Shown here: positions 1-7,756 of the stretch, one piece after another
Layout: every line of letters begins with the position of its first letter
Numbering within the stretch: the first letter of the stretch is position 1
From: Bacteroides acidifaciens
GTDB lineage: Bacteria; Bacteroidota; Bacteroidia; Bacteroidales; Bacteroidaceae
Direction: 5' to 3'
Length of the DNA: 64,000 bases
NCBI RefSeq assembly: GCF_024623065.1
Contig: NZ_JANJZR010000010.1
Coordinates: 1 to 64,000, forward strand
Notes under the pieces: generated by a model
What the model was told of the DNA's origin: nothing
Seen by the model: only the letters and a program-made list of their open reading frames with translations
The model's database searches: none
Translations under genes and position numbers: made by a program

Positions 1-17
1 AACAATGCGCTGTGTAC

Positions 18-62
18 AATAAAAAGTCTCCATGAAAACTAAAGAAAGGGAGACTTTTTATT
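18..62. terminator. Bidirectional intrinsic terminator
   Basis: The arms AATAAAAAGTCTCC and GGAGACTTTTTATT form a 14-bp stem with A/T tracts on both sides, so it can stop transcription from either strand. The gene it serves may lie outside the window on the left. Confidence 0.75.
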
Positions 63-293
63 GTGTGGACTATTATTTAAATTGAGGAAAAAGATGAGGG
101 GGGCTTTTTAGTCAGCCCCAAACCATGCGGACAAAATTATATCGAACTTACGTTAAATAAAGGAAACAACTTGGAACTTACTTCTTGTGACAGCAACATT
201 TGCCATCACACTGTTGTCACACCGTGCTGTCACACTCTAACCTCGCACTAATCAGCCCTTTAAGTACAAAAATGTGACAGATGACAGCAAGTT
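63..293. other. Gene-free stretch with TGTGACA-type repeats
   Basis: I see no convincing gene here. A weak GGGGCT/AGCCCC hairpin lies at 100-119. From about 186 to 291 there are five copies, in both orientations, of a TGTGACA or GACAGCA-like word. Their function is unknown. Confidence 0.4.
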
Positions 294-575
294 TTATTTC
301 TTATATATATGGAGAGAGGTTTTATTCTTGAGAGCATAGCGTTCATCGACTACTCTATCCGTAGGGGAAAAAGTAAAAATCAATCGCCACTCTCCTTCCC
401 GGTAGATAAATTTACGACCGTTCGCGCCTCGAAGAATCGCCTTATGCTTTTCCTGCAAAAAGGTTTCAATACCTTGGGGCATCCCACTACCCATTGCTGC
501 AAATTCCACTGTAACAAAGAAATGCGGTATGGATATTTCGGCTACTTTCTGGAATATATGGTCGGTTATTGTCAT
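294..575 (-). CDS. Small hypothetical protein coupled to fetB
   Basis: This 93-residue protein has no family I recognise. It has no signal peptide and no membrane segment, and it has a mixed polar composition. The reason to believe it is position: its ATG overlaps the fetB stop codon in an ATGA arrangement, so the two are probably translationally coupled and share one transcript. It may be an accessory protein of the exporter, but that is only inferred from linkage. The opposite-strand ORF over the same bases has no such support. Confidence 0.6.
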   Translation of the reverse strand: MTITDHIFQKVAEISIPHFFVTVEFAAMGSGMPQGIETFLQEKHKAILRGANGRKFIYREGEWRLIFTFSPTDRVVDERYALKNKTSLHIYKK

Positions 576-1366
576 TTCTTAGTTTCTTTCGATACTTCCA
601 GAAGCTTCCCATATGCATCAAAAGACTTTCGCGAAGCCAATGAAATGGTTATCATCAACGACAGCATGGAGGCGGTGAAGGTGATTACCATAATCATCAT
701 CTGATATTTAATGGCAACGTTCGGAGTACTTCCGCCTAGAATCTGTCCAATCATTGTCCCCGGGAAAGCTACCAATCCCATTACAGCAATATTCGCAATC
801 AACGGGCTGAATGATTTAATAATCGCCTGCCGGATAAACGGTGCCTGCGCTTCCTGTCTGGTAGCCCCATTGCCCAATAAATATCTATATAATTGTTGTT
901 CACGTTTCAATCCGCTATAATAAGTATTCAAGGCAATAACATTGCTCGAAAGCATATTTCCCATCAGAATACCGAATATCGGAACAAAGTATTGAGCACT
1001 GAAAATATTATCCAATTGAAGAACAATACCTATGAAATACAACCCTACCAACACGACACTGCAAAGAAACCCAACTGAAATCGGAATCAGCAAAATACTG
1101 CGTTTCAACTGGGTACGTACCAATGCGGTTTGTCCGGCTACGAATATCATAATAATCACCCAAAGGAAATTAATCCAGGGATTATTCCATAAAAAAAGAT
1201 ATTTCAAGTACATGCCGATGAAGAACAGTTGGATAATCATCCGTATTGTACCGATCACGGCAGGTTTCAGTAATCCTGTCTTGAATTTCCATAAATAAAA
1301 GAACGGAATGGCAAGCAGAAGCAAGCCTATGGCTAAGTTATAATATGATATGTCAATCGTTCCCAC
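572..1366 (-). CDS. fetB: FetB-like ABC transporter permease (UPF0014)
   Basis: This 264-residue polytopic membrane protein matches the FetB/YbbM family in length and in its pattern of about seven hydrophobic segments. Conserved stretches include the MGNMLSSNVIALN loop and AFPGTMIGQILGG near the C-terminal third. In E. coli FetAB is an ABC exporter that raises resistance to iron and oxidative stress. The partner ATPase lies 33 bp upstream on the same strand. The iron substrate is inferred from the family, not from this sequence. Confidence 0.85.
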   Translation of the reverse strand: MGTIDISYYNLAIGLLLLAIPFFYLWKFKTGLLKPAVIGTIRMIIQLFFIGMYLKYLFLWNNPWINFLWVIIMIFVAGQTALVRTQLKRSILLIPISVGFLCSVVLVGLYFIGIVLQLDNIFSAQYFVPIFGILMGNMLSSNVIALNTYYSGLKREQQLYRYLLGNGATRQEAQAPFIRQAIIKSFSPLIANIAVMGLVAFPGTMIGQILGGSTPNVAIKYQMMIMVITFTASMLSLMITISLASRKSFDAYGKLLEVSKETKK

Positions 1367-1399
1367 GGTATATATTCTTACTGTTTTATTCGATTTGGA

Positions 1400-2020
1400 T
1401 TATAGTTCTATTACATAATGACACCCCGATGCAAAGTCCTTGTCGTGAGACACAGCAAGTACAGCCGCTCCTTTTTCCGCCTGTCGCCGGAAAAAAGAAA
1501 GCACTTTATCGGTTGTTCCGGAATCCAAGGCAGAAGTCGGTTCATCTATGATAATGAGAGGTTTATCAAGCATCGCAGCCACTGCAAGCATAATACGTTG
1601 CCGTTGTCCGCCCGAAACTTCATTCACTCTCTTTGTATATAATTCGTGATCCAATCCCAATTCGTCAAAGCACGCGAAAAGCCTTTCTTCCGAAAAAGGA
1701 ACCGAGCGGTTCACTTTCAACTCGAACGGCAGGGCGACCATTTCCTTCACCCATTCAAATGGTAACGCTAACTCTTGCGGAATCCATGCAATCTGACGCC
1801 GGACACTATCAATAGTGGATCTATCAAGAAATATTTCCCCCACTCGAATAGTCCCTTCTTTCAATGGGACGAATCCCATCACTGCATTCAGCAACGATGT
1901 TTTTCCGCAACCGGATTGTCCTACGATACAGGCTGTTTCTCCCCGTTCCAGTTTCAGGTTAAAACCGGAGAAAAGCACTTCTGTCCCAAAGGTTATGCAG
2001 GCGTTATTGATATGTAACAT
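1400..2020 (-). CDS. fetA: FetA-like ABC transporter ATP-binding protein
   Basis: This 206-residue single-domain ABC ATPase has a Walker A motif GQSGCGKTS at residues 34-42, a signature VSGGQRQR near residue 136, a Walker B/D-loop IIIDEPTSALD near 158, and an H-loop histidine in SHDKDF near 190. All catalytic elements are present. It is the first gene of the fetA-fetB-small ORF transcript and diverges from the broken WYL regulator gene. A -7 box lies about 26 bp upstream of its ATG. It should energise export through the FetB-like permease. Confidence 0.87.
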   Translation of the reverse strand: MLHINNACITFGTEVLFSGFNLKLERGETACIVGQSGCGKTSLLNAVMGFVPLKEGTIRVGEIFLDRSTIDSVRRQIAWIPQELALPFEWVKEMVALPFELKVNRSVPFSEERLFACFDELGLDHELYTKRVNEVSGGQRQRIMLAVAAMLDKPLIIIDEPTSALDSGTTDKVLSFFRRQAEKGAAVLAVSHDKDFASGCHYVIEL

Positions 2021-2045
2021 TTATTTGTTCTCTTGAAATTCTCGC

Positions 2046-2053
2046 CAAAAGTA
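2046..2053 (-). promoter_or_regulatory. -7 box of the fetAB operon
   Basis: CAAAAGTA on the plus strand reads TACTTTTG on the minus strand, a TAnnTTTG match, 26 bp upstream of fetA. Confidence 0.65.
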
Positions 2054-2122
2054 CACAAAAAACAAGACTTTTCGGATATCGATGGGAAACAAAAGCGGGA
2101 GGTTTTGTATAAATCCGACAGA

Positions 2123-2139
2123 ACGACATGTTTTGTCGT
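2123..2139. promoter_or_regulatory. Inverted repeat between fetA and the WYL gene
   Basis: ACGACA and TGTCGT form a perfect 6-bp inverted repeat with a 5-bp spacer, just upstream of the WYL gene's -7 box. It is a candidate operator for the divergent pair. Binding by the WYL protein is an inference. Confidence 0.4.
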
Positions 2140-2149
2140 CATAGCTCAT

Positions 2150-2157
2150 TATCTTTG
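2150..2157 (+). promoter_or_regulatory. -7 box of the WYL regulator gene
   Basis: TATCTTTG lies 28 bp upstream of the ATG. Confidence 0.65.
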
Positions 2158-2603
2158 CCGGTAGAAATCCAAAAGAAAGCAGACTATGGGAAAGAAATTG
2201 GAAGGCATACAACGAATGCTGGTTATTATCAACAAATTGAAAGAAAGGCAACGTTATGTTCCGCGTGAAGAGCTGGAGGAATATGTGCGGCTTCGCATGG
2301 AAGAGCGTGACGCGACGCCTGTTGATATTCGGACCATACAACGTGATTTTAAAGATATAGAAGATTTGTTCGGTATTTGCGTCCGCTTCGACAAAAAACG
2401 GAACGGCTATTATATCAATGAAGAGGACAGTCTGATTAACGAGCAATACGAACGCCTGTTGCTGAACTTCGATTTACTGAATGCTTTGGATAAAACATCC
2501 AATCTGCATACTTATGTCCTTGCCGAACATCACCGTCCGTCTGACACCGAATGCCTTCCGGCATTGATAAAGGCCATCAAATTCTCTCATCCGGTAGCAT
2601 TCG

Positions 2604-2612
2604 ATTATATAT
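2604..2612. repeat. 9-bp target-site duplication, left copy
   Basis: ATTATATAT directly abuts the left inverted repeat and is repeated exactly at 2833-2841. Confidence 0.85.
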
Positions 2613-2832
2613 TATTGCTGTCCGGTAAAACTTTGACATGATAGGAAATGGACTATTTTTATCTCATACAGCATGAAACAGACTCGTATAGATGTCTTTT
2701 AAGGGCTTTTTGATGCTTAATGCTACCAATTTCACATCGCCTCAAATGACAAGCCCTTTTTCGTAAAACAGGTGTAACTTATTATATTTGTAGAGAATAT
2801 ATGATTTTGTCGTTTTTTACCGGACAGCAATA
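2613..2832. mobile_element. MITE-like non-autonomous element
   Basis: This 220-bp element has terminal inverted repeats TATTGCTGTCCGGTAAAA and TTTTACCGGACAGCAATA, flanked by exact 9-bp direct repeats. It encodes no protein and must be mobilised by a transposase elsewhere. Inside are an 8-bp inverted repeat AAGGGCTT/AAGCCCTT followed by Ts (2701-2760), which resembles a terminator, and a TATATTTG box at 2783 pointing right. The parent insertion sequence family is not established from this window. Confidence 0.88.
2783..2790 (+). promoter_or_regulatory. Possible outward promoter in the MITE
   Basis: TATATTTG matches TAnnTTTG and points toward the orphaned C-terminal WYL fragment 72 bp away. 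It may be the remains of a transposase promoter or chance in AT-rich DNA. Confidence 0.35.
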
Positions 2833-2841
2833 ATTATATAT
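2833..2841. repeat. 9-bp target-site duplication, right copy
   Basis: ATTATATAT is identical to the left copy and directly follows the right inverted repeat. Confidence 0.85.
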
Positions 2842-3350
2842 ATGTACGCGAAGAAGGCAGAATGCGTGAAAAGAAAGTCCTTCCCCATTATCTGAAAGAA
2901 GACCAGCAACGCTGGTATCTTCTCGCCTACGATAATAACGTGCTGAAAATATTCAACGTAGACTGTATCCGTAACCTCCGGATTTATTATGAAGAAACCT
3001 TCAAGAAAGATATGAATATTGATGCAAACGACTTATTTAAGGACAGTTATGGTATCTGGAACCAGCCGGATATTCCCATAGAAAATATTGAATTGAGTTA
3101 CAGTGCACTAGATGGCAGATTCTTAAAATCTGTTCCTCTGCACCATTCGCAGACAATCATTGTAGACAACGAAACAGAATTCCGGATTACATTGCGCCTC
3201 CGTATTACCAATGATTTTGTAATGGCGTTGCTTGCACGTAGCAGCTCACTTACGGTAATCAAACCGTTACATCTTCGAGAACGCGTCCGAAAGGTGTATG
3301 AAGAAGCACTGCAGAGGAATGCATGAAAATAGAACTTCAATTTCCTAAAT

Positions 3351-3725
3351 ATGAAAATAAAAAAGATATTCAGAACCGTAGGTATCTCAGCTCTTGTTGT
3401 TGTCTTTAGCTATTTTGTCTATCAAGACCAGTTGGCACAGAAAGAATTAATGAGAAGTCTTGACAGGAATGCTTCGTCCATTCATCCTGATTCCGGCAAT
3501 TGTTCATACACCTCTTCTTCACTGAGCAACGAAGATGAACTTCTTCCGAAAACAGAAAAGAAGGAAAATGACTCCAACACTTATTACCCGGAAGATGATT
3601 TCAACGGACGTTTGGATGATTTTCTTGCCGATCCGGAAGATGAGATGACTTTTCCATCGGAAGTTTTCGATACACAAATAGATGAATGCGATGATGAACT
3701 GATAGAAAATGAGATTGATTATTAG
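3351..3725 (+). CDS. Hypothetical membrane-anchored acidic protein
   Basis: I do not recognise this 124-residue protein. Residues 1-23 contain a short basic start (MKIKKIFR) and one hydrophobic segment, so it is probably an N-terminal anchor or uncleaved signal. The rest is strongly acidic, rich in D, E and S, with no cysteine pair or repeat, and is likely disordered outside the membrane. It starts 24 bp after the WYL pseudogene and could be read from the same transcript. Confidence 0.5.
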   Translation: MKIKKIFRTVGISALVVVFSYFVYQDQLAQKELMRSLDRNASSIHPDSGNCSYTSSSLSNEDELLPKTEKKENDSNTYYPEDDFNGRLDDFLADPEDEMTFPSEVFDTQIDECDDELIENEIDY

Positions 3726-3790
3726 CGAATAATTTATACGCTAAAAACAAAAAACAATGCCCTTGAAGTGTTATATTGCAAAAGATTGTC

Positions 3791-3798
3791 TATATTTG
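3791..3798 (+). promoter_or_regulatory. -7 box of structured RNA copy A
   Basis: TATATTTG lies 4 nt before the first helix. The same box-to-helix spacing occurs at copy B. Confidence 0.7.
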
Positions 3799-3802
3799 CA
3801 AC

Positions 3803-4045
3803 GTTGTCACAAGTAGTTGTGCAACTTTACATATAATTAATAGATGAAAGTGTTTTGCTTTTATCCTTATTCGGGAAATCTGGTAAATTTCAAAAGGAAC
3901 AGGGATAACAATAACACTCGTCACTTGTATTCCATTATGCGCTGTCATGTGCATATCTATACAAGTGTGGGGTATTGTTTATTTGTTCCTTAGGTTTACC
4001 AGAGCCTCCCGATAGATAAACAGATGACTCCACACTTTCTTTTTT
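3803..4045 (+). ncRNA. Structured RNA, copy A (6S-like shape)
   Basis: This is a non-coding unit of about 243 nt. A 5' hairpin (3803-3825) is followed by a long rod closed by GAAAGTGT (3846) with ACACTTTC (4032), and ends in TTCTTTTTT. Inner helices pair CGGGA (3872) with TCCCG, CTGGTAAA (3880) with TTTACCAG, AAGGAACA (3894) with TGTTCCTT, and CACTTGT (3922) with ACAAGTG. A large internal bubble holds the conserved GTGTGGGGTATTG. Copy B keeps these helices with compensatory changes. The rod with a central bubble resembles 6S RNA. Rfam's Bacteroidales-1 and 6S models are the first to test. The assignment is inferred. Confidence 0.75.
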
Positions 4046-4090
4046 ATGTATAACCTCATTTTAGGGAGTCGAAATGATATTATAAATAGG

Positions 4091-4270
4091 ATGTTTATGG
4101 AAAAAAAATCGGCAATTCCCAAACCAGAAATTGGAGTTAGGATTCTTCTTTCTCGAAAAATTGGTGTAAAAAAACATAATGAAGACTTTTTAATTCTAAC
4201 AGCGCTATTCTGTTTATTCATGTTATGTTGGATATTTGCGTTTTTAAATTTTATAGGAATAGATGTTTAA
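4091..4270 (+). CDS. Possible small membrane protein
   Basis: The ORF track starts at 4046, inside the tail of RNA copy A, so I prefer ATG 4091 (59 residues). The C-terminal half has one strong hydrophobic segment (ILTALFCLFMLCWIFAFLNF), which suggests a single-pass protein with a basic cytoplasmic N-terminus. No family is recognised. Its stop overlaps the start of the zinc-ribbon gene, which supports co-translation. Without that overlap I would not call it. Confidence 0.4.
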   Translation: MFMEKKSAIPKPEIGVRILLSRKIGVKKHNEDFLILTALFCLFMLCWIFAFLNFIGIDV

Positions 4271-4478
4271 TAATATAAACTTTGATTATATGGAAAACAA
4301 TAATGAAATGAAAAAGATTGATTCTTCAATGGTTGAATGTCCCTATTGCAAGAATGTGATAGAAGCTCCTGATAAACCGGACGTCATATTCAAATGTCCC
4401 AAATGCCATAAAGAACTCATTACTTACGATAAAAGGAAAGAATCTGACATATTATCAAAAGAGCAGAACGCATACTGA
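4263..4478 (+). CDS. Small zinc-ribbon protein
   Basis: This 71-residue protein contains CPYCKN followed by CPKCHK 19 residues later, a four-cysteine zinc ribbon of the kind used for nucleic-acid or protein contacts. The rest is short and polar. ATG 4263 is preceded by AGGA at good spacing and overlaps the upstream ORF by 8 bp. ATG 4290 is the alternative start. There is no further domain to suggest a specific role. Confidence 0.6.
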   Translation: MFNNINFDYMENNNEMKKIDSSMVECPYCKNVIEAPDKPDVIFKCPKCHKELITYDKRKESDILSKEQNAY

Positions 4479-4635
4479 GAATCGATCAACTTCCTTAATA
4501 TTTATTCCCAAAAATATCTATTTCCCTGTTAGGCATTGAGCCGAATCCAGAAAAATCAAAACTATGGGAAGAGGGGATTAAATTTGTGGTAATAGCTGCA
4601 TAAGTGTTAAAGAAATATTTGACGAACTATTATTT

Positions 4636-5190
4636 ATGAACAGAATTACATTAAAACCATTTGTAAGAGAAAATTTAGACATTTTGTTTGTCGGCTTAAA
4701 TCCAGCCGTCATATCTAATCAGAAAGGACATTACTTTTCAGTAAAGCAATCTTTTTGGAATCAATTATATAAAAGTGGACTGATTTTAAAAGAAGTCGAT
4801 AAAGAATATGCTGATGAATGTATATTTGGAGATACAATCTTTAATATTAATCAACGGAATTTTGGTATAACAGATTTAGTCACTAATATAGCAAACAGCA
4901 ATAGTACTGAAGTCACCCCAACTATGGCGCACTGCATACAATTAGAGAGAACAATTCTTGAATACAAGCCCAAAGTAGCAATCATTTTACATAGTAAAGT
5001 CCTTAAAATATTTATTCATAAACATTTGGGATTAAAAAAGAAATACTTTTCTAATTGTGGTAATATGGGGCAATTATTAAGAAATAGTGATACGACCTTT
5101 TTCAATATTGCCTTTCCACATGGAAACGCAATACCTGATGCTGCCAAAATTGAAAGATATAAAGAAGTGAAAGAGTTTATTTTAAAATAG
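4636..5190 (+). CDS. Uracil-DNA glycosylase superfamily protein (Mug-like)
   Basis: This 184-residue protein has the opening motif LFVGLNPAV near residue 20, which resembles motif I of the Mug/TDG branch (G-x-N-P), and a closing FPHGNAIPDAA near residue 157 in the place of motif II. The length fits the family. Such enzymes remove uracil or mismatched bases from DNA, but this one is divergent and its substrate cannot be read from sequence. It appears monocistronic and is AT-rich compared with the housekeeping genes nearby, which may mean recent acquisition. Confidence 0.6.
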   Translation: MNRITLKPFVRENLDILFVGLNPAVISNQKGHYFSVKQSFWNQLYKSGLILKEVDKEYADECIFGDTIFNINQRNFGITDLVTNIANSNSTEVTPTMAHCIQLERTILEYKPKVAIILHSKVLKIFIHKHLGLKKKYFSNCGNMGQLLRNSDTTFFNIAFPHGNAIPDAAKIERYKEVKEFILK

Positions 5191-5348
5191 ATGCATAACA
5201 AAATTGCAACAAAGTGTAATGAATCGATTGATAAACAATTTATTACACTTTGTTTTTCTATAAAACAGCCAAGAGAAGACAAATCACTGTTGTTATCTTG
5301 AGATTTTCGCCTGAATTATGTCTATTGAAATTGCCTATGATTCAAACC

Positions 5349-6899
5349 TTACTCTGCCACCCACTTTTCAATGTTTCTTGTCTCAGCGCTGAAATTCACC
5401 CCTATTTTGAACAGTCGGCGCTCGTCACTCTCAAAAGGTTTCGCATAATGTTTCTCATTAATCTGTCGCAAAGCCTCTTCAGCCGTACCCTCCAGTTTGA
5501 ATTCCATGACATAGATAAATTTATCAGTTTGCAAGACAAGATCGATACGTCCCCGACTTGTATGATATTCTACTTTTACATAAAAACCGACTAATTTGAA
5601 CACGATAAAGAGAACATTCTGATAATGCAATTCCAAATCGCGAACCATCTCATAAGGAGTATCTGCAAAAAAACTCTGAAGACGACGGAAAAAAGAATCA
5701 TAATCTCCAGAACGGACTTCACGAACGAACTTCTGAATCTCAAAAGATGATTCTACGGCATTTATATTGGCATAAAAAGGCATGAGATATTTCACAAAAC
5801 CTTCCTCTACTTCACGATTGGGAAATCCCAAACGATAAGTCTCAAATTCACGATCGTAGCCTTTTATGGTAAGATAACCGCTCTGATAAATCACAGGGAT
5901 AGGATTGTCGGAAGTTGAATCAATACTATTCAGTACATCAGCACTGGTTTCTTCATGAGCCATCCGGTGAAGATCGTAATGATGTTTTTTTAGCAATTCG
6001 ACCAAATAAGTAGGTGTCCCCGTTTCAAACCAGTAGTTACCAAACGTATTGTATTTAAGTGTATTAAGTAAGCTAAACGGATTATACATACCTACAGAAT
6101 CATGAGTAAAATGATAACCATCATATCTTTCACGCATTTCAGTACAAATTTTATCATACGCCAAATTCTGCGCATCAGCAAATTCATGCAATTCTGTTTC
6201 AAAGTTCTCATGCAACTCATGATCACTGATTCCGCAGATTTCAATGTATTGCTGACGCATAGATATATCCTCCAGGTTGTTCAGGTCACTAAACACGCTC
6301 ACCTTTCCGGATTTTGTCACTCCTGTGAGCATGCCAAACTTAATGTAGCCATCCTTGCTTTTTAAAGCTCCATAAAAGGCCTTCAATGTATCACGAAAAC
6401 TCTTCTGAAGTTCATCATTGCCGATTGCCTGCAACATAGGCTTATCATACTCATCCACCAAAATAACGACACTCTGTCCCGTCTGCTCACAAGCACGCTG
6501 AATCACACCTTGAAAGCGAGAAGCGAATGTTTTCTCGTAATCCTGTGCGCCATAGAGAGCTTCCCAACCGCGTAAAGCACTTTCTAAAACTTGGTCGAGC
6601 GCTTCGGGAGTCGTATATTTCTCCGCATTCAGATCTAAATGCAAAATGGGATATTTAATCCACTCCTTTTCCAGCTTCTCCATCGCCAATCCTTCGAAAA
6701 GTTCTTTTTTCCCTTGAAAATAGGCTTCCAAAGTAGATAGTAACAGGCTTTTCCCAAAGCGACGTGGACGACTTAGAAAATAGTAACTGCCCGTTTTCAC
6801 CATCTGATAAATCAAGGCAGTTTTATCTATATAGCAATAACCACCTTTACGTATTTTTTCAAAGTTCTGTATGCCAATAGGATAAATTTTGTTACTCAT
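5349..6899 (-). CDS. AAA-ATPase-like / PD-(D/E)XK nuclease domain protein
   Basis: This 516-residue protein belongs to a family expanded in Bacteroides. The N-terminal AAA-ATPase-like domain (PF09820 type) begins YPIGIQNFEKIRKGGYCYIDKT and has a P-loop-like SRPRRFGKSLLLS near residue 45 and VVILVDEYDKPM near 147. The C-terminal PD-(D/E)XK_9-type domain shows RIDLVLQTDKFIYVMEFKLEG, the D-(E)xK core, near residue 455. The length is full. Its cellular role is not established. It is flanked by its own promoter and is not in an operon. Confidence 0.85.
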   Translation of the reverse strand: MSNKIYPIGIQNFEKIRKGGYCYIDKTALIYQMVKTGSYYFLSRPRRFGKSLLLSTLEAYFQGKKELFEGLAMEKLEKEWIKYPILHLDLNAEKYTTPEALDQVLESALRGWEALYGAQDYEKTFASRFQGVIQRACEQTGQSVVILVDEYDKPMLQAIGNDELQKSFRDTLKAFYGALKSKDGYIKFGMLTGVTKSGKVSVFSDLNNLEDISMRQQYIEICGISDHELHENFETELHEFADAQNLAYDKICTEMRERYDGYHFTHDSVGMYNPFSLLNTLKYNTFGNYWFETGTPTYLVELLKKHHYDLHRMAHEETSADVLNSIDSTSDNPIPVIYQSGYLTIKGYDREFETYRLGFPNREVEEGFVKYLMPFYANINAVESSFEIQKFVREVRSGDYDSFFRRLQSFFADTPYEMVRDLELHYQNVLFIVFKLVGFYVKVEYHTSRGRIDLVLQTDKFIYVMEFKLEGTAEEALRQINEKHYAKPFESDERRLFKIGVNFSAETRNIEKWVAE

Positions 6900-6929
6900 A
6901 TACTCATATTATTTAGGAGTTGACAGATA

Positions 6930-6937
6930 CAAAGATA
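6930..6937 (-). promoter_or_regulatory. -7 box of the AAA/nuclease gene
   Basis: It reads TATCTTTG on the minus strand, 31 bp upstream of the ATG. Confidence 0.6.
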
Positions 6938-7018
6938 GACTTTTCCACCCAATAACACAAAGTTCGATATGAAAGTTTTTTCTTTCATCGTTTAATGTAA
7001 AGTTTTCCAATTTTAATT

Positions 7019-7026
7019 TATCTTTG
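7019..7026 (+). promoter_or_regulatory. -7 box of the DUF2148 gene
   Basis: TATCTTTG lies 27 bp upstream of the ATG. It may also serve the agmatine genes further on. Confidence 0.6.
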
Positions 7027-7052
7027 TCTCACTAATTAATTCAAGAAAAGTT

Positions 7053-7595
7053 ATGATACTGAACGAAAGAGATGCCCGTCACGAGCATGTACTACAAGTA
7101 GCCCGCCAAATGATGACGGCTGCGCGTACTGCTCCCAAAGGAAAAGGAATCGATATTATCGAAGTGGCACTAATCACGGATGAAGAGATTAAACAACTAT
7201 CGGACACTATGATAGCTATGGTAGAAGAACACGGAATGAAATTTTTCCTTCGTGATGCTGACAACATTTTAAATGCCGAATGTGTTATATTAATAGGAAC
7301 GCGCGAGCAGGCACAAGGCTTGAACTGCGGCCATTGCGGTTTCACCACCTGCGCCGAACGTACCGAAGGAGTTCCCTGCGCATTGAACAGCATAGATGTA
7401 GGCATCGCCATAGGCTCCGCCTGTGCTACGGCAGCCGATTTGCGTGTAGATACACGTGTGATGTTCTCCGCCGGACTGGCAGCACAACGCCTGAACTGGC
7501 TGAAAGACTGTAAGACGGTAATGGCAATTCCGGTAAGCGCATCCTCCAAGAATCCGTTCTTTGACCGGAAGCCAAAGCAAGAAACGAATTCATAA
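7053..7595 (+). CDS. DUF2148 ferredoxin-domain protein
   Basis: This 180-residue protein has the DUF2148 signature: a cysteine cluster LNCGHCGFTTC followed by GVPCALNSIDVGIAIGSA near residues 90-130, likely able to bind an iron-sulfur cluster. The family is common in anaerobes and its reaction is unknown. It lies about 160 bp upstream of the agmatine deiminase gene on the same strand, but no functional link can be shown. Its length is normal and its promoter is well placed. Confidence 0.8.
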   Translation: MILNERDARHEHVLQVARQMMTAARTAPKGKGIDIIEVALITDEEIKQLSDTMIAMVEEHGMKFFLRDADNILNAECVILIGTREQAQGLNCGHCGFTTCAERTEGVPCALNSIDVGIAIGSACATAADLRVDTRVMFSAGLAAQRLNWLKDCKTVMAIPVSASSKNPFFDRKPKQETNS

Positions 7596-7756
7596 TAATA
7601 CGTAATGATTGCGCAACAGGCACACTAATGACTGACGCAGACAATAAACTGATTTTATAAATAACTAAATAGATAATAGTCTTAATGGGAATCATGGTTG
7701 GACTTCCCAGCCCAAGCGGCTCGGAAAAAGATTTGCAGTTGAATTTCGGCAAAAAT

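Larger units (their letters stand above)
2186..3326 (+). pseudogene. WYL-domain transcriptional regulator, split by a MITE
   Basis: Two ORFs are halves of one regulator. The first (2186-2641) has the N-terminal helix-turn-helix region, including the DIRTIQRDFKDIE helix, typical of WYL/DeoR-like regulators. The second (2862-3326) carries the WYL region and the C-terminal extension. Between them is a 220-bp element flanked by 9-bp duplications. Removing the element and one duplication joins AFDYI to YVREEGRMREKK in frame and gives about 303 residues, the usual family length. As it stands the first half ends in element-encoded residues and a stop. An internal ATG at 2862 could still give a truncated C-terminal protein without a DNA-binding domain. 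Confidence 0.9.

Noticed and set aside
309-704. 131-aa plus-strand ORF
   Set aside because: It is opposite the fetB end and its coupled small ORF. There is no promoter or family support.
2021-2446. 141-aa minus-strand ORF
   Set aside because: It is antisense to the WYL helix-turn-helix region and covers two promoters.
3979-4221. 80-aa minus-strand ORF
   Set aside because: It overlaps the terminator half of structured RNA copy A, whose pairing explains the conservation better.
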